DNA from: Pseudomonas sp. NBRC 111124
GTDB lineage: Bacteria > Pseudomonadota > Gammaproteobacteria > Pseudomonadales > Pseudomonadaceae
Length of the DNA: 64,000 nt
Direction of reading: 5' to 3'
Assembly (NCBI RefSeq): GCF_001320245.1
Contig: NZ_BCBA01000001.1
Span: 62,001-126,000, forward strand
The first letter of the stretch is position 1. Each line of letters opens with the position of its first letter. Below the pieces are notes generated by a model. That model worked only from the letters and a program-made list of their open reading frames with translations. It made no database searches and was not told where the DNA came from. Both the position numbers and the translations under genes were made by a program. Below are positions 17,834 to 27,236 of the stretch, in pieces.

Positions 17834-18751
17834 GTGAGCGATATCCGCATCGGCATTTCCGGATGGCGCTATGGGCCCTGGCGCAAGGACTTCTACCCCG
17901 AGGGCCTGCGCCAGAACAGCGAGTTGGCGTTCGCCTCGCGGGCGGTCAACAGCATCGAGATCAATGGCTCGTTCTACGCCCTGCAGACACCCGAACGCTA
18001 TATGAACTGGCGCGACGAAACGCCCGACGACTTCATCTTTTCGGTAAAGGGCCCCCGTTTCATCACCCATGTGCGGCGCCTCAAGGACGTCGAAGAGCCT
18101 ATCGCCAATTTCTTCGCTTCCGGGCCACTGCTGCTGGGTGACAAACTGGGCCCGTTCCTGTGGCAGTTTCCACCGAACATGAAGTTCGACGAAGAGCGCT
18201 TTCAACGTTTCTTCGAATTGCTGCCCAAGGACCGCAAGGCCGCACGCGACTGCGCCCAAGGTTGCTCGGAACGCCTCAAGGACAGCGGTGGTACCGCCAT
18301 CAAAGGCAACGCACGGTTGCGCCATGCCGTTGAAGTCCGCCACGAAAGCTTCCTCTGCGAACGCTTCGTCAAACTGCTGCGCAAGCACCGCGTGGCCTTG
18401 GTGGTGGCAGACAGCGCTGGCAAGTGGCCCTATGTCGAGGATGTCACGGCCGATTTCGTCTACATGCGCCTGCACGGTGACGTCGAGCTCTACAGCAGCG
18501 GCTACACCGCCCGTGCCCTGCGCCGCTGGAAGCAGCGCATTCAGGCCTGGGCGGTGGGTAGCCAGGCCGACGATGCACAATTGATCGTGCCAGGGGCGCC
18601 GCCCCGGCGGGCGTCGCGCGATATCTATTGCTACTTCGACAATGATCAGAAAGTGCATGCGCCCTACGATGCGCGGCGGCTGCTGGAAAAGCTCAAGCTC
18701 GATTACCACCTGCTCACCGAACCGGGCGTGACACCTGAGGTGCAGTTGTGA
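17834..18751 (+). CDS. DUF72 domain protein
   Basis: A 305-residue protein of the DUF72 (YecE-like) family: GISGWRYGPWRKDFYPEG at the N-terminus, SIEINGSFY, the FSVKGPRFITH strand, FLWQFPPNMKF, AVEVRHESF, and VYMRLHGDVELYSSGY toward the C-terminus. The fold is a TIM-like barrel of unknown activity. A GTG start at 17834 is chosen because GAGGA lies about nine bases upstream and the fold begins at SDIRIGISGW; the open frame extends 58 codons further upstream with no family match. The stop overlaps the next gene by four bases, so it heads the EEP/cardiolipin synthase operon. Confidence 0.88.
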   Translation: MSDIRIGISGWRYGPWRKDFYPEGLRQNSELAFASRAVNSIEINGSFYALQTPERYMNWRDETPDDFIFSVKGPRFITHVRRLKDVEEPIANFFASGPLLLGDKLGPFLWQFPPNMKFDEERFQRFFELLPKDRKAARDCAQGCSERLKDSGGTAIKGNARLRHAVEVRHESFLCERFVKLLRKHRVALVVADSAGKWPYVEDVTADFVYMRLHGDVELYSSGYTARALRRWKQRIQAWAVGSQADDAQLIVPGAPPRRASRDIYCYFDNDQKVHAPYDARRLLEKLKLDYHLLTEPGVTPEVQL

Positions 18752-19533
18752 ACAAGACCCTGCCCTCGCCGCGCTGCATCATCGACAAGGTGACCGCGGT
18801 GCACCGTCTGAACGTACTGACCATCAACGTGCACAAGGGCTTTACCCTGTTCAACCGGCGCTTCATCCTCCCTGAACTGCGCGAAGCGGTACGCGCCACC
18901 AACGCCGACCTGGTATTCCTCCAGGAAGTGCACGGCAGCCACCAGCAGCACGCCTTGCGCCATCCGGCATGGCCGGAGGCGCCGCAATATGAGTTCCTCG
19001 CCGACAGCATGTGGCCGCAGTTCGCCTATGGCCGTAACGCGGTGTACCCCCACGGTGACCACGGTAATGCCTTGCTATCGAAATTCCCGATCGCCCAGCA
19101 CGACAACCTGGATGTGTCGATCCACGGCAATGAACAGCGCGGCCTGTTGCACTGCCGCCTGGAAGTGCCGGGCCATGAGCAGGTTCACGCAGTCTGCGTG
19201 CACCTAGGGCTGCGTGAAGCGCACCGGCAGAGCCAGGTCCAGCTGCTGCTAGAACTGCTCGACAGCCTTCCGGCACACGCACCGGTGATTATCGCCGGCG
19301 ACTTCAATGACTGGCGGCTGAAGGCCGATGCCGTGCTCTCCCGGCGCCTGGTCGAGGCCTTCGGCGAGCATTTCGGCAGCCCCGCGCGCAGCTTCCCAGC
19401 GCGCTTGCCGCTGCTGCGTCTGGACCGTATCTACCTGCGCAATGCCATGCCCGCCAAGGCTCAGGTGTTGTCCATGTACCCGTGGTCGCATCTGTCCGAC
19501 CATGCCCCCCTTGCTGCGGAGATTAACCTGTGA
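18748..19533 (+). CDS. endonuclease/exonuclease/phosphatase family protein, YbhP-like
   Basis: A 261-residue EEP-fold enzyme. It shows NVLTINVHKG, DLVFLQEVHG with the metal-binding Glu, VCVHLGL, IIAGDFNDWR, and the C-terminal SDHAPL with the catalytic Asp-His pair. It corresponds by position and size to E. coli YbhP, which precedes clsB (ybhO). GTG at 18748 overlaps the DUF72 stop and the end overlaps clsB, so it is co-translated. It likely hydrolyses a phosphodiester or phosphomonoester in lipid metabolism, but the substrate is unknown. Confidence 0.86.
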   Translation: MNKTLPSPRCIIDKVTAVHRLNVLTINVHKGFTLFNRRFILPELREAVRATNADLVFLQEVHGSHQQHALRHPAWPEAPQYEFLADSMWPQFAYGRNAVYPHGDHGNALLSKFPIAQHDNLDVSIHGNEQRGLLHCRLEVPGHEQVHAVCVHLGLREAHRQSQVQLLLELLDSLPAHAPVIIAGDFNDWRLKADAVLSRRLVEAFGEHFGSPARSFPARLPLLRLDRIYLRNAMPAKAQVLSMYPWSHLSDHAPLAAEINL

Positions 19534-20732
19534 AGCGACCCTGGGTAGACGGCAACCGTGTCGAACTGCTGATTAATGGCGAGCAGTATTACCCCCGGGT
19601 ATTCGAGGCAATGGCCCAGGCCCGGGAAGAGATCCTGCTGGAAACCTTCATCATCTACGACGACAAGGTCGGTCAGCAGCTGCAGCGCGCGCTCATCGAT
19701 GCCGCCCGGCGTGGCGTGCGGGTGGAAGTGGCAGTGGATGGCTACGGGACTGCCGACCTGCCCGACGGCTTTGTCTCGGCGCTGACCGATGCCGGGGTCA
19801 GTTTCCATGCTTTCGACCCGCAACCCAGGCTGGCCGGGATGCGCACCAACCTGTTCCGGCGCCTGCACCGCAAGATCGTGGTCATCGATGGCGAACGGGC
19901 TTTTATCGGCGGGATCAACTACAGCGCCGACCACCTGGGTGATTTCGGCCCCATGGCCAAGCAGGACTATGCCGTCGAGGTGACCGGGCCGGTGGTGGCA
20001 CAGGTGCATGCTGCCAGCCGCCGGCTGATGGCCCCGGTGCTGGAACCGCCCAGCGAGATACGGCCTGTGACCGCCGCCACAGGCACCAGCAGCGCAGTGC
20101 TCGTGGAGCGTGACAACCGGTTGCGCCGCACTGATATCGAAGCCCATTACCTGCAGGCTCTGCGCACCGCGCAACAGCGGGTGGTGGTGGCCAACGCCTA
20201 TTTCTTCCCGGGATACCGCCTGCTGCGTGAACTGCGCAACGCCGCGCGCCGCGGGGTTGAAGTCACCCTGATTCTCCAGGGCCAGCCAGACATGCGTTGG
20301 GTTCGTGCCCTGTCGCGTCTGCTCTATAACTACCTGCTGCGCGATGGCGTGCGCATTCTCGAGTATTGCCAACGGCCGTTGCACGGCAAGGTGGCACTGG
20401 TGGACGACGCGTGGGCCACGGTCGGCTCCAGCAACCTCGACCCCCTGAGCCTGTCGTTCAACCTGGAGGCCAACCTGTTCATACGTGACCCGGCGTTCAA
20501 CAAACACCTGTACGAACACCTGCAAGCATTGGCAGACGAGCAATGCAAACCTGTAACGCTGGAACGCATGATCCGCGGCTATTGGTGGCGTGCACCCCTG
20601 ATCTTCGCGTGCTTTCACGTGATACGGCATGTTCCGCAGATCGCCGGCTGGTTCCCCGCGCACCGGCAGCGCCTGCGTTCGGTGCAACCGGAGGTCGAGG
20701 CCCAGGGCGATCTACATGAGGGCAAGACCTGA
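19530..20732 (+). CDS. clsB: cardiolipin synthase B, phospholipase D family
   Basis: A 400-residue phospholipase D superfamily protein with two HKD motifs, HRKIVVIDGERAFIGGIN (about residues 112-129) and HGKVALVDDAWATVGSSN (about 284-301). The family (E. coli ClsB/YbhO) makes cardiolipin or related phospholipids at the inner membrane. It lacks the N-terminal transmembrane pair of ClsA, as expected of ClsB. The GTG start overlaps the YbhP-like gene stop; the gene ends in TGATG with the next gene. The DUF72-ybhP-clsB-ybhN grouping suggests one lipid-related unit. Confidence 0.92.
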   Translation: MKRPWVDGNRVELLINGEQYYPRVFEAMAQAREEILLETFIIYDDKVGQQLQRALIDAARRGVRVEVAVDGYGTADLPDGFVSALTDAGVSFHAFDPQPRLAGMRTNLFRRLHRKIVVIDGERAFIGGINYSADHLGDFGPMAKQDYAVEVTGPVVAQVHAASRRLMAPVLEPPSEIRPVTAATGTSSAVLVERDNRLRRTDIEAHYLQALRTAQQRVVVANAYFFPGYRLLRELRNAARRGVEVTLILQGQPDMRWVRALSRLLYNYLLRDGVRILEYCQRPLHGKVALVDDAWATVGSSNLDPLSLSFNLEANLFIRDPAFNKHLYEHLQALADEQCKPVTLERMIRGYWWRAPLIFACFHVIRHVPQIAGWFPAHRQRLRSVQPEVEAQGDLHEGKT

Positions 20733-21679
20733 TGGCGCAAAAAACCTGGCAAGTCTGGGGCAAACGGCTGTTCACCGTGGCGTTCCTTATCCTCATCCCG
20801 CTGTTGCTGTATTTTCTGGCGCGCAATCTGGACTGGAATGAGGTGCGCCAGTCGCTATTGGCCTACAAACCAAGCACCCTAGCCATCGGTCTTGGCCTGG
20901 CACTGTGCAGCTACCTGATCTTCGCCAGCTACGACTTGCTGGCCCGCACCTATACGGGCCACCGCTTGCCCGCCCGGCAGGTCTTGCCAGTGGCATTCGT
21001 CTGTTATGCCTTCAACCTCAACTTCACCACCTGGGTGGGCGGCGTGGCCCTGCGTTACCGCCTGTACAGCCGCCTGGGCCTGGATACACCGACCATTACC
21101 CGCATTCTGACCCTGGGTCTGCTGACCAACTGGATGGGTTACATGCTGCTGGCCGGCAGTGTGTTCGCCCTGGGGCTGGTCGATCTGCCGCCGAACTGGG
21201 CGGTCGGGGCCACTGGCCTGCGGCTGATCGGCGTGCTGTTGCTGGCCATTGCGCTCGCTTACCTGCTGGCTTGCGGCCTGGCGAAAAAACGCACCTGGCG
21301 CTGGCGCGAGCATGAAGTCACCCTGCCCTCGCTGAGCCTGGCGCTGTGCCAAGTGGCATTGGGGGCAAGCAACTGGGCAGTAATGGCCTTGCTGATCTTC
21401 TGGCTGCTGCCTGGCGAGGCGTTCTACCCATCAATTCTCGGCATCTTGCTGATCAGCTGTGTGGCGGGGGTTGTTGCCCACATTCCGGCTGGCCTCGGGG
21501 TACTGGAAACGGTGTTTCTCGCCCTGCTTCACGGGCAGCTCGGCCAAGGCACGCTGGTGGCGGCGCTGCTGGGCTACCGGACGCTGTACTACTTGGTACC
21601 GCTGGTGGTCGCGGTACTCACCTACCTGATCCTGGAAAAACGCGCCCGGGCCATGCGCCGGCGCGACAAGCCGGCCTAG
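20732..21679 (+). CDS. YbhN/UPF0104 family membrane protein
   Basis: A 315-residue protein with eight or so membrane helices of the lysylphosphatidylglycerol synthase membrane-domain superfamily (AglD/YbhN). It contains the FNLNFTTWVGGVALRYRLYSRLG loop region and the HIPAGLGVLETV segment near residue 250. It starts in a TGATG overlap with clsB at 20732. Proteins of this type are linked to flippase-like or lipid-transport roles; in E. coli ybhN also follows clsB. The exact function is not established. Confidence 0.85.
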   Translation: MAQKTWQVWGKRLFTVAFLILIPLLLYFLARNLDWNEVRQSLLAYKPSTLAIGLGLALCSYLIFASYDLLARTYTGHRLPARQVLPVAFVCYAFNLNFTTWVGGVALRYRLYSRLGLDTPTITRILTLGLLTNWMGYMLLAGSVFALGLVDLPPNWAVGATGLRLIGVLLLAIALAYLLACGLAKKRTWRWREHEVTLPSLSLALCQVALGASNWAVMALLIFWLLPGEAFYPSILGILLISCVAGVVAHIPAGLGVLETVFLALLHGQLGQGTLVAALLGYRTLYYLVPLVVAVLTYLILEKRARAMRRRDKPA

Positions 21680-21697
21680 TTGGCCCGGGAGGTCATC

Positions 21698-22126
21698 ATG
21701 CGCGTTCCTGCAATGATCATGTTGCTCGCTAGCCTGGCCAGTGGCGAAGCCTTGGCAGAGGCCTGCGATGTGATGACACGCTCATCCAGCGAGGCGGTAA
21801 AGCCGGTGGAGCAACGCACCTGCTATAGCTTCAGCAACATGCCCGCCGAAGCGATCAACTGGTCGTGCAGCAACGAGAGCAAGGACATGCTCAGCACTGA
21901 AAAACACAAAGTGGCGCGCTGCGCCGACGGCAGCGTGGGCAGCTGCATTGCTCCTTTAACGCAGGAAACGTTGGCCAATCCCAAGGCGGCCGGGCGGGAC
22001 CAGCCTTCATCGAAGGCGGCCCTGCCCAAGGATGCCAGGGTAATCACCTACTACTACGACACCCCCAGCCTCGGCCAGGCCAGGGCCGATTGTGAACGCA
22101 ACGAAGGCATTTGGCAGACGCATTGA
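21698..22126 (+). CDS. small secreted cysteine-containing protein
   Basis: A 142-residue protein with a cleavable signal peptide (MRVPAMIMLLASLASGEALA, cut near residue 20) and five or more cysteines in the mature part (for example CDVMT, RTCYSFS, NWSCSNES, RCADGS, SCIAPL), suggesting disulfides in the periplasm. ATG 21698 has GGGAGG five bases upstream; a TTG six codons earlier is unlikely. It begins 18 bases after the YbhN-like gene and may be the last gene of that operon. No family recognised. Confidence 0.7.
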   Translation: MRVPAMIMLLASLASGEALAEACDVMTRSSSEAVKPVEQRTCYSFSNMPAEAINWSCSNESKDMLSTEKHKVARCADGSVGSCIAPLTQETLANPKAAGRDQPSSKAALPKDARVITYYYDTPSLGQARADCERNEGIWQTH

Positions 22127-22127
22127 A

Positions 22128-22358
22128 TCAAGGCGAAATCGGGTCGCTGGCCGGGAAGGTCTCGTCCAGCGCGTTGTCCACCGCGCTTTCATTCGGTTGC
22201 ACGGTGTCGCCACATTTGCAATCGGCCATGCGGCAGGGTTCGCCGTTGCGGTGCCCACTGGCGCAGGCTTCGCAGCAATAGGCCTTGCCGCCCTGCTGCA
22301 CGGCGTTGGCATCGACTGTACAACTGCAATGGTTACAGGCACAACGTTGCTCGTTCAT
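22128..22358 (-). CDS. bmtA: bacterial metallothionein
   Basis: A 76-residue protein with a metal-binding N-terminal half: CACNHCSCTV, YCCEACASGH and CRMADCKCG, giving ten or so cysteines plus a histidine. This is the Pseudomonas BmtA/SmtA-type metallothionein that binds zinc and cadmium as clusters. The C-terminal 25 residues are acidic and disordered, as in other Pseudomonas members. The ATG overlaps the stop of the upstream gene by four bases, so the two are co-translated. No metal-responsive operator was identified. Confidence 0.93.
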   Translation of the reverse strand: MNEQRCACNHCSCTVDANAVQQGGKAYCCEACASGHRNGEPCRMADCKCGDTVQPNESAVDNALDETFPASDPISP

Positions 22359-22822
22359 GGTGCACTCCCCTCGTCATCCTCGATGACGTCATCGGTCCAC
22401 GGTTTACCGTCCAGCGGTGCTGAACGTGCCAGTTCTGCCTCGTCCAGGCCGTTGCCGCCGCCAATCTCGTCGGCGTCGACGTGGCGCAGGGTCTTGTCCG
22501 CTGGCCCGCCGTTGCCGCCAGGTTCATGCGGGTCGCGGGCGCCGGTTTCGTCCAGCAGGGTGTCGGGGCTTAGGTCATCGTAGGTCACGTTGTCTTCGTG
22601 CAGGCTGTCGCTCAGGGCCTCGCCGCCAGTCATGCCGCTCTCGGCAACCCGGCGCGCAGGAAATTCCTGTTCAACCTCTGCGGTCGGCCGCTCATCACCG
22701 GCGCGGCCTTCGCGGTCATCGTTGCGGTCGCTGAAATCCAGTTCACGGACACTGCCCATGCGGTCTTCGGTGTCGTCGATTTCAGTCGGTGTGTAGGGCT
22801 TGGGATCATCGGCTCGGCTCAT
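22355..22822 (-). CDS. acidic disordered protein (annotated in Pseudomonas as HPr-related)
   Basis: A 155-residue, strongly acidic protein with no hydrophobic segment. It has the N-terminal PYTPTEIDDTEDRMGSVRE and repeated D/E/G-rich stretches. I recall close relatives labelled phosphotransferase system HPr-related protein in Pseudomonas, but no HPr fold or active-site His motif is visible, so that label seems unsupported. It is the first gene of a two-gene unit with metallothionein and is divergent from ligD across a 130-base promoter region. Confidence 0.75.
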   Translation of the reverse strand: MSRADDPKPYTPTEIDDTEDRMGSVRELDFSDRNDDREGRAGDERPTAEVEQEFPARRVAESGMTGGEALSDSLHEDNVTYDDLSPDTLLDETGARDPHEPGGNGGPADKTLRHVDADEIGGGNGLDEAELARSAPLDGKPWTDDVIEDDEGSAP

Positions 22823-22952
22823 TGGTGCTCTCCAACAGTGAAGTTACAGACGGTCGACTGCGCCAAGCTGCGGATGATTCAGAGTTTTTTTGAACTACCG
22901 TGCGGGCGGCCCCCTCCCAATTTACAGACAGTGAACCTCCGCGGAGCCCGCC

Positions 22953-25433
22953 ATGGCCAAGCCCCTTGCAGAATACGAGCGCAAGCGCGACTTCAACGCC
23001 ACACCCGAACCCAGTGGCAAGCGCGGCCGGGGCAAGGGCGCCCACGCCCTGCAATTCTGCATTCAGAAGCACGACGCCAGCCACCTGCATTACGACTTCC
23101 GCCTGGAACTCGATGGCACGCTGAAAAGCTGGGCGATCCCCAAAGGCCCCTCGCTTGACCCCAAGGTGAGGCGCCTGGCCGTTCATGTTGAAGACCACCC
23201 ACTGGACTATGCCGACTTCGAGGGGCATATCCCCGAGGGCCACTATGGTGCCGGTGACGTGATCGTCTGGGACCGGGGTATCTGGGAGCCGGAGGGCGAT
23301 GCCCATCAGGCTTACGCCAAGGGCAAATTGCGCTTTCGCCTGCAAGGCGAAAAGCTCAACGGCGTTTGGAACCTGTTTCGCACCCACCTGGCCGGCAAGA
23401 AAGAACAATGGATGCTGGTCAAGTCCCATGACGGCGAAGCGCGCAGCGAAGCCGAGTACAGCATCGTCGAAGCCCAGCCCGACAGCGTGCTCAGTGACCG
23501 CACGCTGCTGCCGCGCCAGGCGCCAGAAGCCAAGCGTTCACCTGCACGTCGCCGAGCCGTGAAAGCCGCGCTGCCTGAACAGCTGCAGCCGCAACTGGCC
23601 ACACTGGTCGACTCCGCACCTAGCGGTGACTGGCGCTACGAAGTGAAATTCGATGGCTACCGCATTCTCGCCCGCCTCGAAGGTGACGATGTTCGTCTGT
23701 TTACCCGCAACGGCCATGACTGGAGCGCCAGAATGCCGGGGCAAGTCGCGGCGTTGCGGGCACTGGGCGTCGACTCGGCGTGGCTCGATGGCGAGATGGT
23801 GGTCAACGACGAAAGCGGCAAGGCCGACTTCCAGGCGCTGCAGAACGCCTTCGACACCGACCATGACGAACAGATTCGCTACTACCTCTTCGACCTCCCG
23901 TATCTGGGCGGCCGGGACCTGCGTCAGTTGCCGCTCCAGGAGCGCCGCGCTGCCTTGCGCCAACTGCTTGAACACAGCGAGTCGGAGGTACTCAGGTATT
24001 CCGAGGATTTCGACCAGCCCGTCGACTCGCTGCTCGACAGCGCCTGCCGCCTTGAGCTGGAAGGCCTGATCGGCAAACGGGCCGACAGCCCTTACGTGGG
24101 TCGACGCAGCGCAGACTGGGTAAAGCTCAAGTGCAAGCAACGCCAGGAGTTCGTGATCGTCGGTTTCACTGACCCCAAAGGCAGCCGCACCGGGTTCGGC
24201 GCCCTGCTGCTGGCTCTGCACGACCCTGACAGCGGCGCGTTACGTTATGCCGGCAAGGTCGGCACAGGCTTCAGCGCGGCCACGCTGGAAGGCATCCACG
24301 CCCGGCTCAAACCCCTGGAAATCGCCAAGCCCGCCCTGCCCAAGCCGCCCACCGGTGCCGAGGCCCGTGGCGTGCATTGGCTCAAGCCGCAGCTGCTGGC
24401 CGAGGTGGCCTACGCGCAGATGACCCGCGACGGCGTGGTGCGCCATTCGGTATTCCATGGGCTGCGCGACGACAAACCGGCCACCGCCATCGACCTGGAG
24501 CGCGCCATGCCCGGCAAATCCGTACCCAAAAACAAGCAAGCCGCCCTGCCGGACGACCTCGGCGAGCTGCGCCTGACCCACCCCGAGCGGGTGATCGATG
24601 CCAGTATCGGCGCCACCAAACGGCAAATCGCCGAGTACTACGCCGAAGTCAGCGAGTGGCTACTGCCGCAGCTCAAGGACCGCCCCGTGGCGCTGGTGCG
24701 CGCGCCTGACGGTTTGGCGGGTGAGCTGTTCTTCCAGAAGAACGCGGGGCAATTGCACATCCCCCATGTGCTCAGCTACGACAAGGCCGAAGCTGGCCAG
24801 GCCGCCATGGTCATCAACCGCCCCGATACGCTGCTGGGCGCCGTGCAGATGAACATGCTCGAGCTTCACACCTGGAACGCGACCGACAAGGACTTCGACA
24901 AGCCCGACCGCTTCGTCCTCGACCTTGACCCGGACCCCGCGCTGCCGTGGAAAGCCATGCTGGAAGCTACGCAGCTGGCCCTTACCCTGCTGGACGAACT
25001 GGGCCTGAAGGTGTTTCTCAAGACCAGCGGTGGCAAGGGCATGCACTTGGTCGTGCCGCTTACCCGGCGCGCCGGCTGGGACGAAGTGAAGGATTTCAGC
25101 CACGCCATCGTCGACTACCTGGCCAGGCTGTTCCCCGACCGCCTCAGCGCGGTATCCGGGCCCAAGAACCGGGTCGGCAAGATCTTCATCGACTACCTGC
25201 GCAACGGCAAAGGCGCCACTACGGTCTGTGCCTATTCCCTGCGCGCCCGCGAAGGCCTGCCGGTGTCGGTGCCGATCTGGCGCGAAGAACTGGCCCAGCT
25301 CAAAGGCGCCAACCAGTGGCATATCGGCAACGTGCGTGAGCGCCTGGCGGAAGTTGACGATCCCTGGGCCGAAATGGCCAAGACCCGCCAATCGATCACT
25401 GCAGGCATGCGCAAACAGATGGGGATGGCATGA
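22953..25433 (+). CDS. ligD: multifunctional DNA ligase D for non-homologous end joining
   Basis: An 826-residue LigD with the Pseudomonas domain order. The 3'-phosphoesterase comes first (residues about 30-180, HDASHLHYDFRLELDG metal site). The ATP-dependent ligase follows (about 205-510, catalytic Lys near 232 in YEVKFDGYR, and KLKCKQRQEF motif V). The archaeo-eukaryotic primase-type polymerase is last (about 535-820, DLDPDP metal-binding Asp pair near 657 and KTSGGKGMHL). It processes and seals double-strand breaks with Ku, whose gene is at 28569-29417. All key residues look intact. The start follows GGAG at 22940. The stop overlaps the next gene by four bases, an unusual coupling to metabolic genes. 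Confidence 0.96.
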   Translation: MAKPLAEYERKRDFNATPEPSGKRGRGKGAHALQFCIQKHDASHLHYDFRLELDGTLKSWAIPKGPSLDPKVRRLAVHVEDHPLDYADFEGHIPEGHYGAGDVIVWDRGIWEPEGDAHQAYAKGKLRFRLQGEKLNGVWNLFRTHLAGKKEQWMLVKSHDGEARSEAEYSIVEAQPDSVLSDRTLLPRQAPEAKRSPARRRAVKAALPEQLQPQLATLVDSAPSGDWRYEVKFDGYRILARLEGDDVRLFTRNGHDWSARMPGQVAALRALGVDSAWLDGEMVVNDESGKADFQALQNAFDTDHDEQIRYYLFDLPYLGGRDLRQLPLQERRAALRQLLEHSESEVLRYSEDFDQPVDSLLDSACRLELEGLIGKRADSPYVGRRSADWVKLKCKQRQEFVIVGFTDPKGSRTGFGALLLALHDPDSGALRYAGKVGTGFSAATLEGIHARLKPLEIAKPALPKPPTGAEARGVHWLKPQLLAEVAYAQMTRDGVVRHSVFHGLRDDKPATAIDLERAMPGKSVPKNKQAALPDDLGELRLTHPERVIDASIGATKRQIAEYYAEVSEWLLPQLKDRPVALVRAPDGLAGELFFQKNAGQLHIPHVLSYDKAEAGQAAMVINRPDTLLGAVQMNMLELHTWNATDKDFDKPDRFVLDLDPDPALPWKAMLEATQLALTLLDELGLKVFLKTSGGKGMHLVVPLTRRAGWDEVKDFSHAIVDYLARLFPDRLSAVSGPKNRVGKIFIDYLRNGKGATTVCAYSLRAREGLPVSVPIWREELAQLKGANQWHIGNVRERLAEVDDPWAEMAKTRQSITAGMRKQMGMA

Positions 25434-26473
25434 GCATCATCCAGGATTTCGACCTCAACAACCTCGACCGGCTGCTGCGCACCTTTGGCGAGCGGCCGCA
25501 ACCGTTGAACCTCGACACCCAGCTGCCACAGCTGATCCAGGCGCTCAAGGCAGACCACCTGGACCTGCTGCCACTGCCCGGGCAAGGCAACACTTTGCGC
25601 CGCTGGCAGACCCTGGCGCGGGTAGCGGGCTGCGACCTGGCGCTGGCCAAGCTGTACGAAGGCCATACCGACGCACTGGCGATCCTCGCAGAGTGCGGCG
25701 CGGCGCATCAGGTGGGTGACGGCACCTGGGGCGTCTGGGCCGCGGAACCGCCAGACGCCAGGGCGCGCATCGTCACCCGCGATGGTGACCAGGTGCAGCT
25801 GGCCGGGCGCAAGGCCTGGTGCTCCGGCGCATTGCAGATCGACCGGGCACTGATTACCGCCTGGACCGAAGATGACCAGCCGCAACTGGTGGCGATCGAG
25901 CTGGCACAGCCCAGCCAGGGTTTGAGCATCGACCGCTGGCAGGCCGTGGGCATGGCAACCACCGCGAGCATCGAGGTGCTGTTCGACAACACGCCCGGCA
26001 TCGCCATCGGCCAGCCTGGCCAGTACCTGTCGCGCCCCGGCTTCTGGCACGGCGGCGCAGGCGTTGCCGCCTGCTGGTACGGCGCCGCCGAGGCCTTGGC
26101 CGATTATCTGCGGGCGCATTGTCGCAAGCCGCACCCGGATGCCCACGCCCAAGCCCACCTCGGCGCGGTGGACGCCGCCCTGTATGGCGCCCGCGCAGCC
26201 TTGCGCGAATGCGCGGCCTGGATAGACAGGCAGCCCGAAGCAGACGCCAGCTTCGAAGTGCGGCGTACCCGCGCCCAGGTCGAGCAGGCCGTGGAGCAGG
26301 TGATCAGCCACGTCGGCCGCGCGCTGGGCGCGACGCCGTTCTGCTGTAACAGCCACTTCGCCAGGCTCAGCGCCGACCTGCCGGTGTTCCTTCGCCAGAG
26401 CCATGCCGAGCGCGACCTGGCTGCACTGGGCGAACAACTGACACATGTGCCGGCAGGAGCCTGGACGCTATGA
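25430..26473 (+). CDS. acyl-CoA dehydrogenase-like protein
   Basis: A 347-residue protein with the overall plan of acyl-CoA dehydrogenases: an N-terminal helical region, a central beta region (GTWGVWAAEP, LAGRKAWCSGAL, DRWQAVGMATTASIEV) and a C-terminal four-helix part. It is shorter and more divergent than a beta-oxidation enzyme. I could not place the usual catalytic Glu with confidence, so it may oxidise or bind another substrate. It starts on the ligD stop (ATGA at 25430) and ends on the start of the PIG-L gene. With the next three genes it forms a cluster of probable glycan or amino-sugar modification. Confidence 0.8.
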   Translation: MSIIQDFDLNNLDRLLRTFGERPQPLNLDTQLPQLIQALKADHLDLLPLPGQGNTLRRWQTLARVAGCDLALAKLYEGHTDALAILAECGAAHQVGDGTWGVWAAEPPDARARIVTRDGDQVQLAGRKAWCSGALQIDRALITAWTEDDQPQLVAIELAQPSQGLSIDRWQAVGMATTASIEVLFDNTPGIAIGQPGQYLSRPGFWHGGAGVAACWYGAAEALADYLRAHCRKPHPDAHAQAHLGAVDAALYGARAALRECAAWIDRQPEADASFEVRRTRAQVEQAVEQVISHVGRALGATPFCCNSHFARLSADLPVFLRQSHAERDLAALGEQLTHVPAGAWTL

Positions 26474-27225
26474 ATGCAAACCTGATCGAGTCGAGCGAAG
26501 GCACCCCATGGGCCGAGTGGCAGCAGGCCGCGCATCTGGCCCGCGCCACCTGGATAACCCCGCAGCAGCTGTGCCCTCCCGGGCGCAGGCTGGTACTGGT
26601 CGCACCGCACCCGGATGATGAAATCCTCATGGCCGGCGGCTTGCTGACGCATTTTCGCGGTCGCGAACAAGACTTGGTGTTGATTTCCGCTACCGACGGC
26701 GAGGGTAGCCACCCAGGCTCCGAGCACTGGACCGAACATCGCCTGCGCCGGCAGCGCCCCTTGGAAAGCCGCCAGGCCCTGCAACAGCTCGATCTGGACC
26801 TCAACCGCCTGGACTGGCGCCGGCTGAACCTCAAGGACAGCACCTTGCCCCGCGAGGAAGCGTTCCTGGTCAATCACCTGACCCAGACGCTGCGCCCCGA
26901 TGATGTGCTGATGGCCACCTGGCGCGGCGACGGCCACTGCGACCACGAAGCCGTCGGCAGGGCGGCTGCCCAGGCAGCCCTGGCGCGCAAGGCACAATTG
27001 ATCGAAGTGCCGGTGTGGGCCTGGTATTGGGCGCAGCCAGACGACCCGCGCCTGCCCTGGCCTCGCGCCCACCGCATCGAACTGGACGAAGCGACCCTGG
27101 CGCGCAAGCGCAAGGCCCTGTCAGCCCATGCCAGCCAGCTGGCACCGGACGGCCCGCGCCCGCCGGTGCTGCCTGCCCGGTTGCTGGATTGCCTGATGCA
27201 ACCTTTTGAACTGGTGTTCCTGTAA
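26470..27225 (+). CDS. PIG-L family deacetylase
   Basis: A 251-residue zinc-dependent amidohydrolase-like enzyme with the APHPDDEILMAGG motif (about residues 47-59) and the distal HCDHEAVG motif (about 156-163), which together supply the metal ligands. PIG-L enzymes remove N-acetyl groups from GlcNAc-linked substrates (GlcNAc-PI, mycothiol and bacillithiol precursors). Coupled by ATGA to the preceding gene and 11 bases from the methyltransferase. The substrate is unknown; context suggests an N-acetylated sugar conjugate. Confidence 0.88.
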   Translation: MNANLIESSEGTPWAEWQQAAHLARATWITPQQLCPPGRRLVLVAPHPDDEILMAGGLLTHFRGREQDLVLISATDGEGSHPGSEHWTEHRLRRQRPLESRQALQQLDLDLNRLDWRRLNLKDSTLPREEAFLVNHLTQTLRPDDVLMATWRGDGHCDHEAVGRAAAQAALARKAQLIEVPVWAWYWAQPDDPRLPWPRAHRIELDEATLARKRKALSAHASQLAPDGPRPPVLPARLLDCLMQPFELVFL

Positions 27226-27236
27226 ACGGAGTTGTC

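Noticed and set aside
22598..23158. Open frame spanning the ligD promoter region
   Set aside because: Runs through the divergent acidic-protein gene and the ligD start in another frame without domain motifs.
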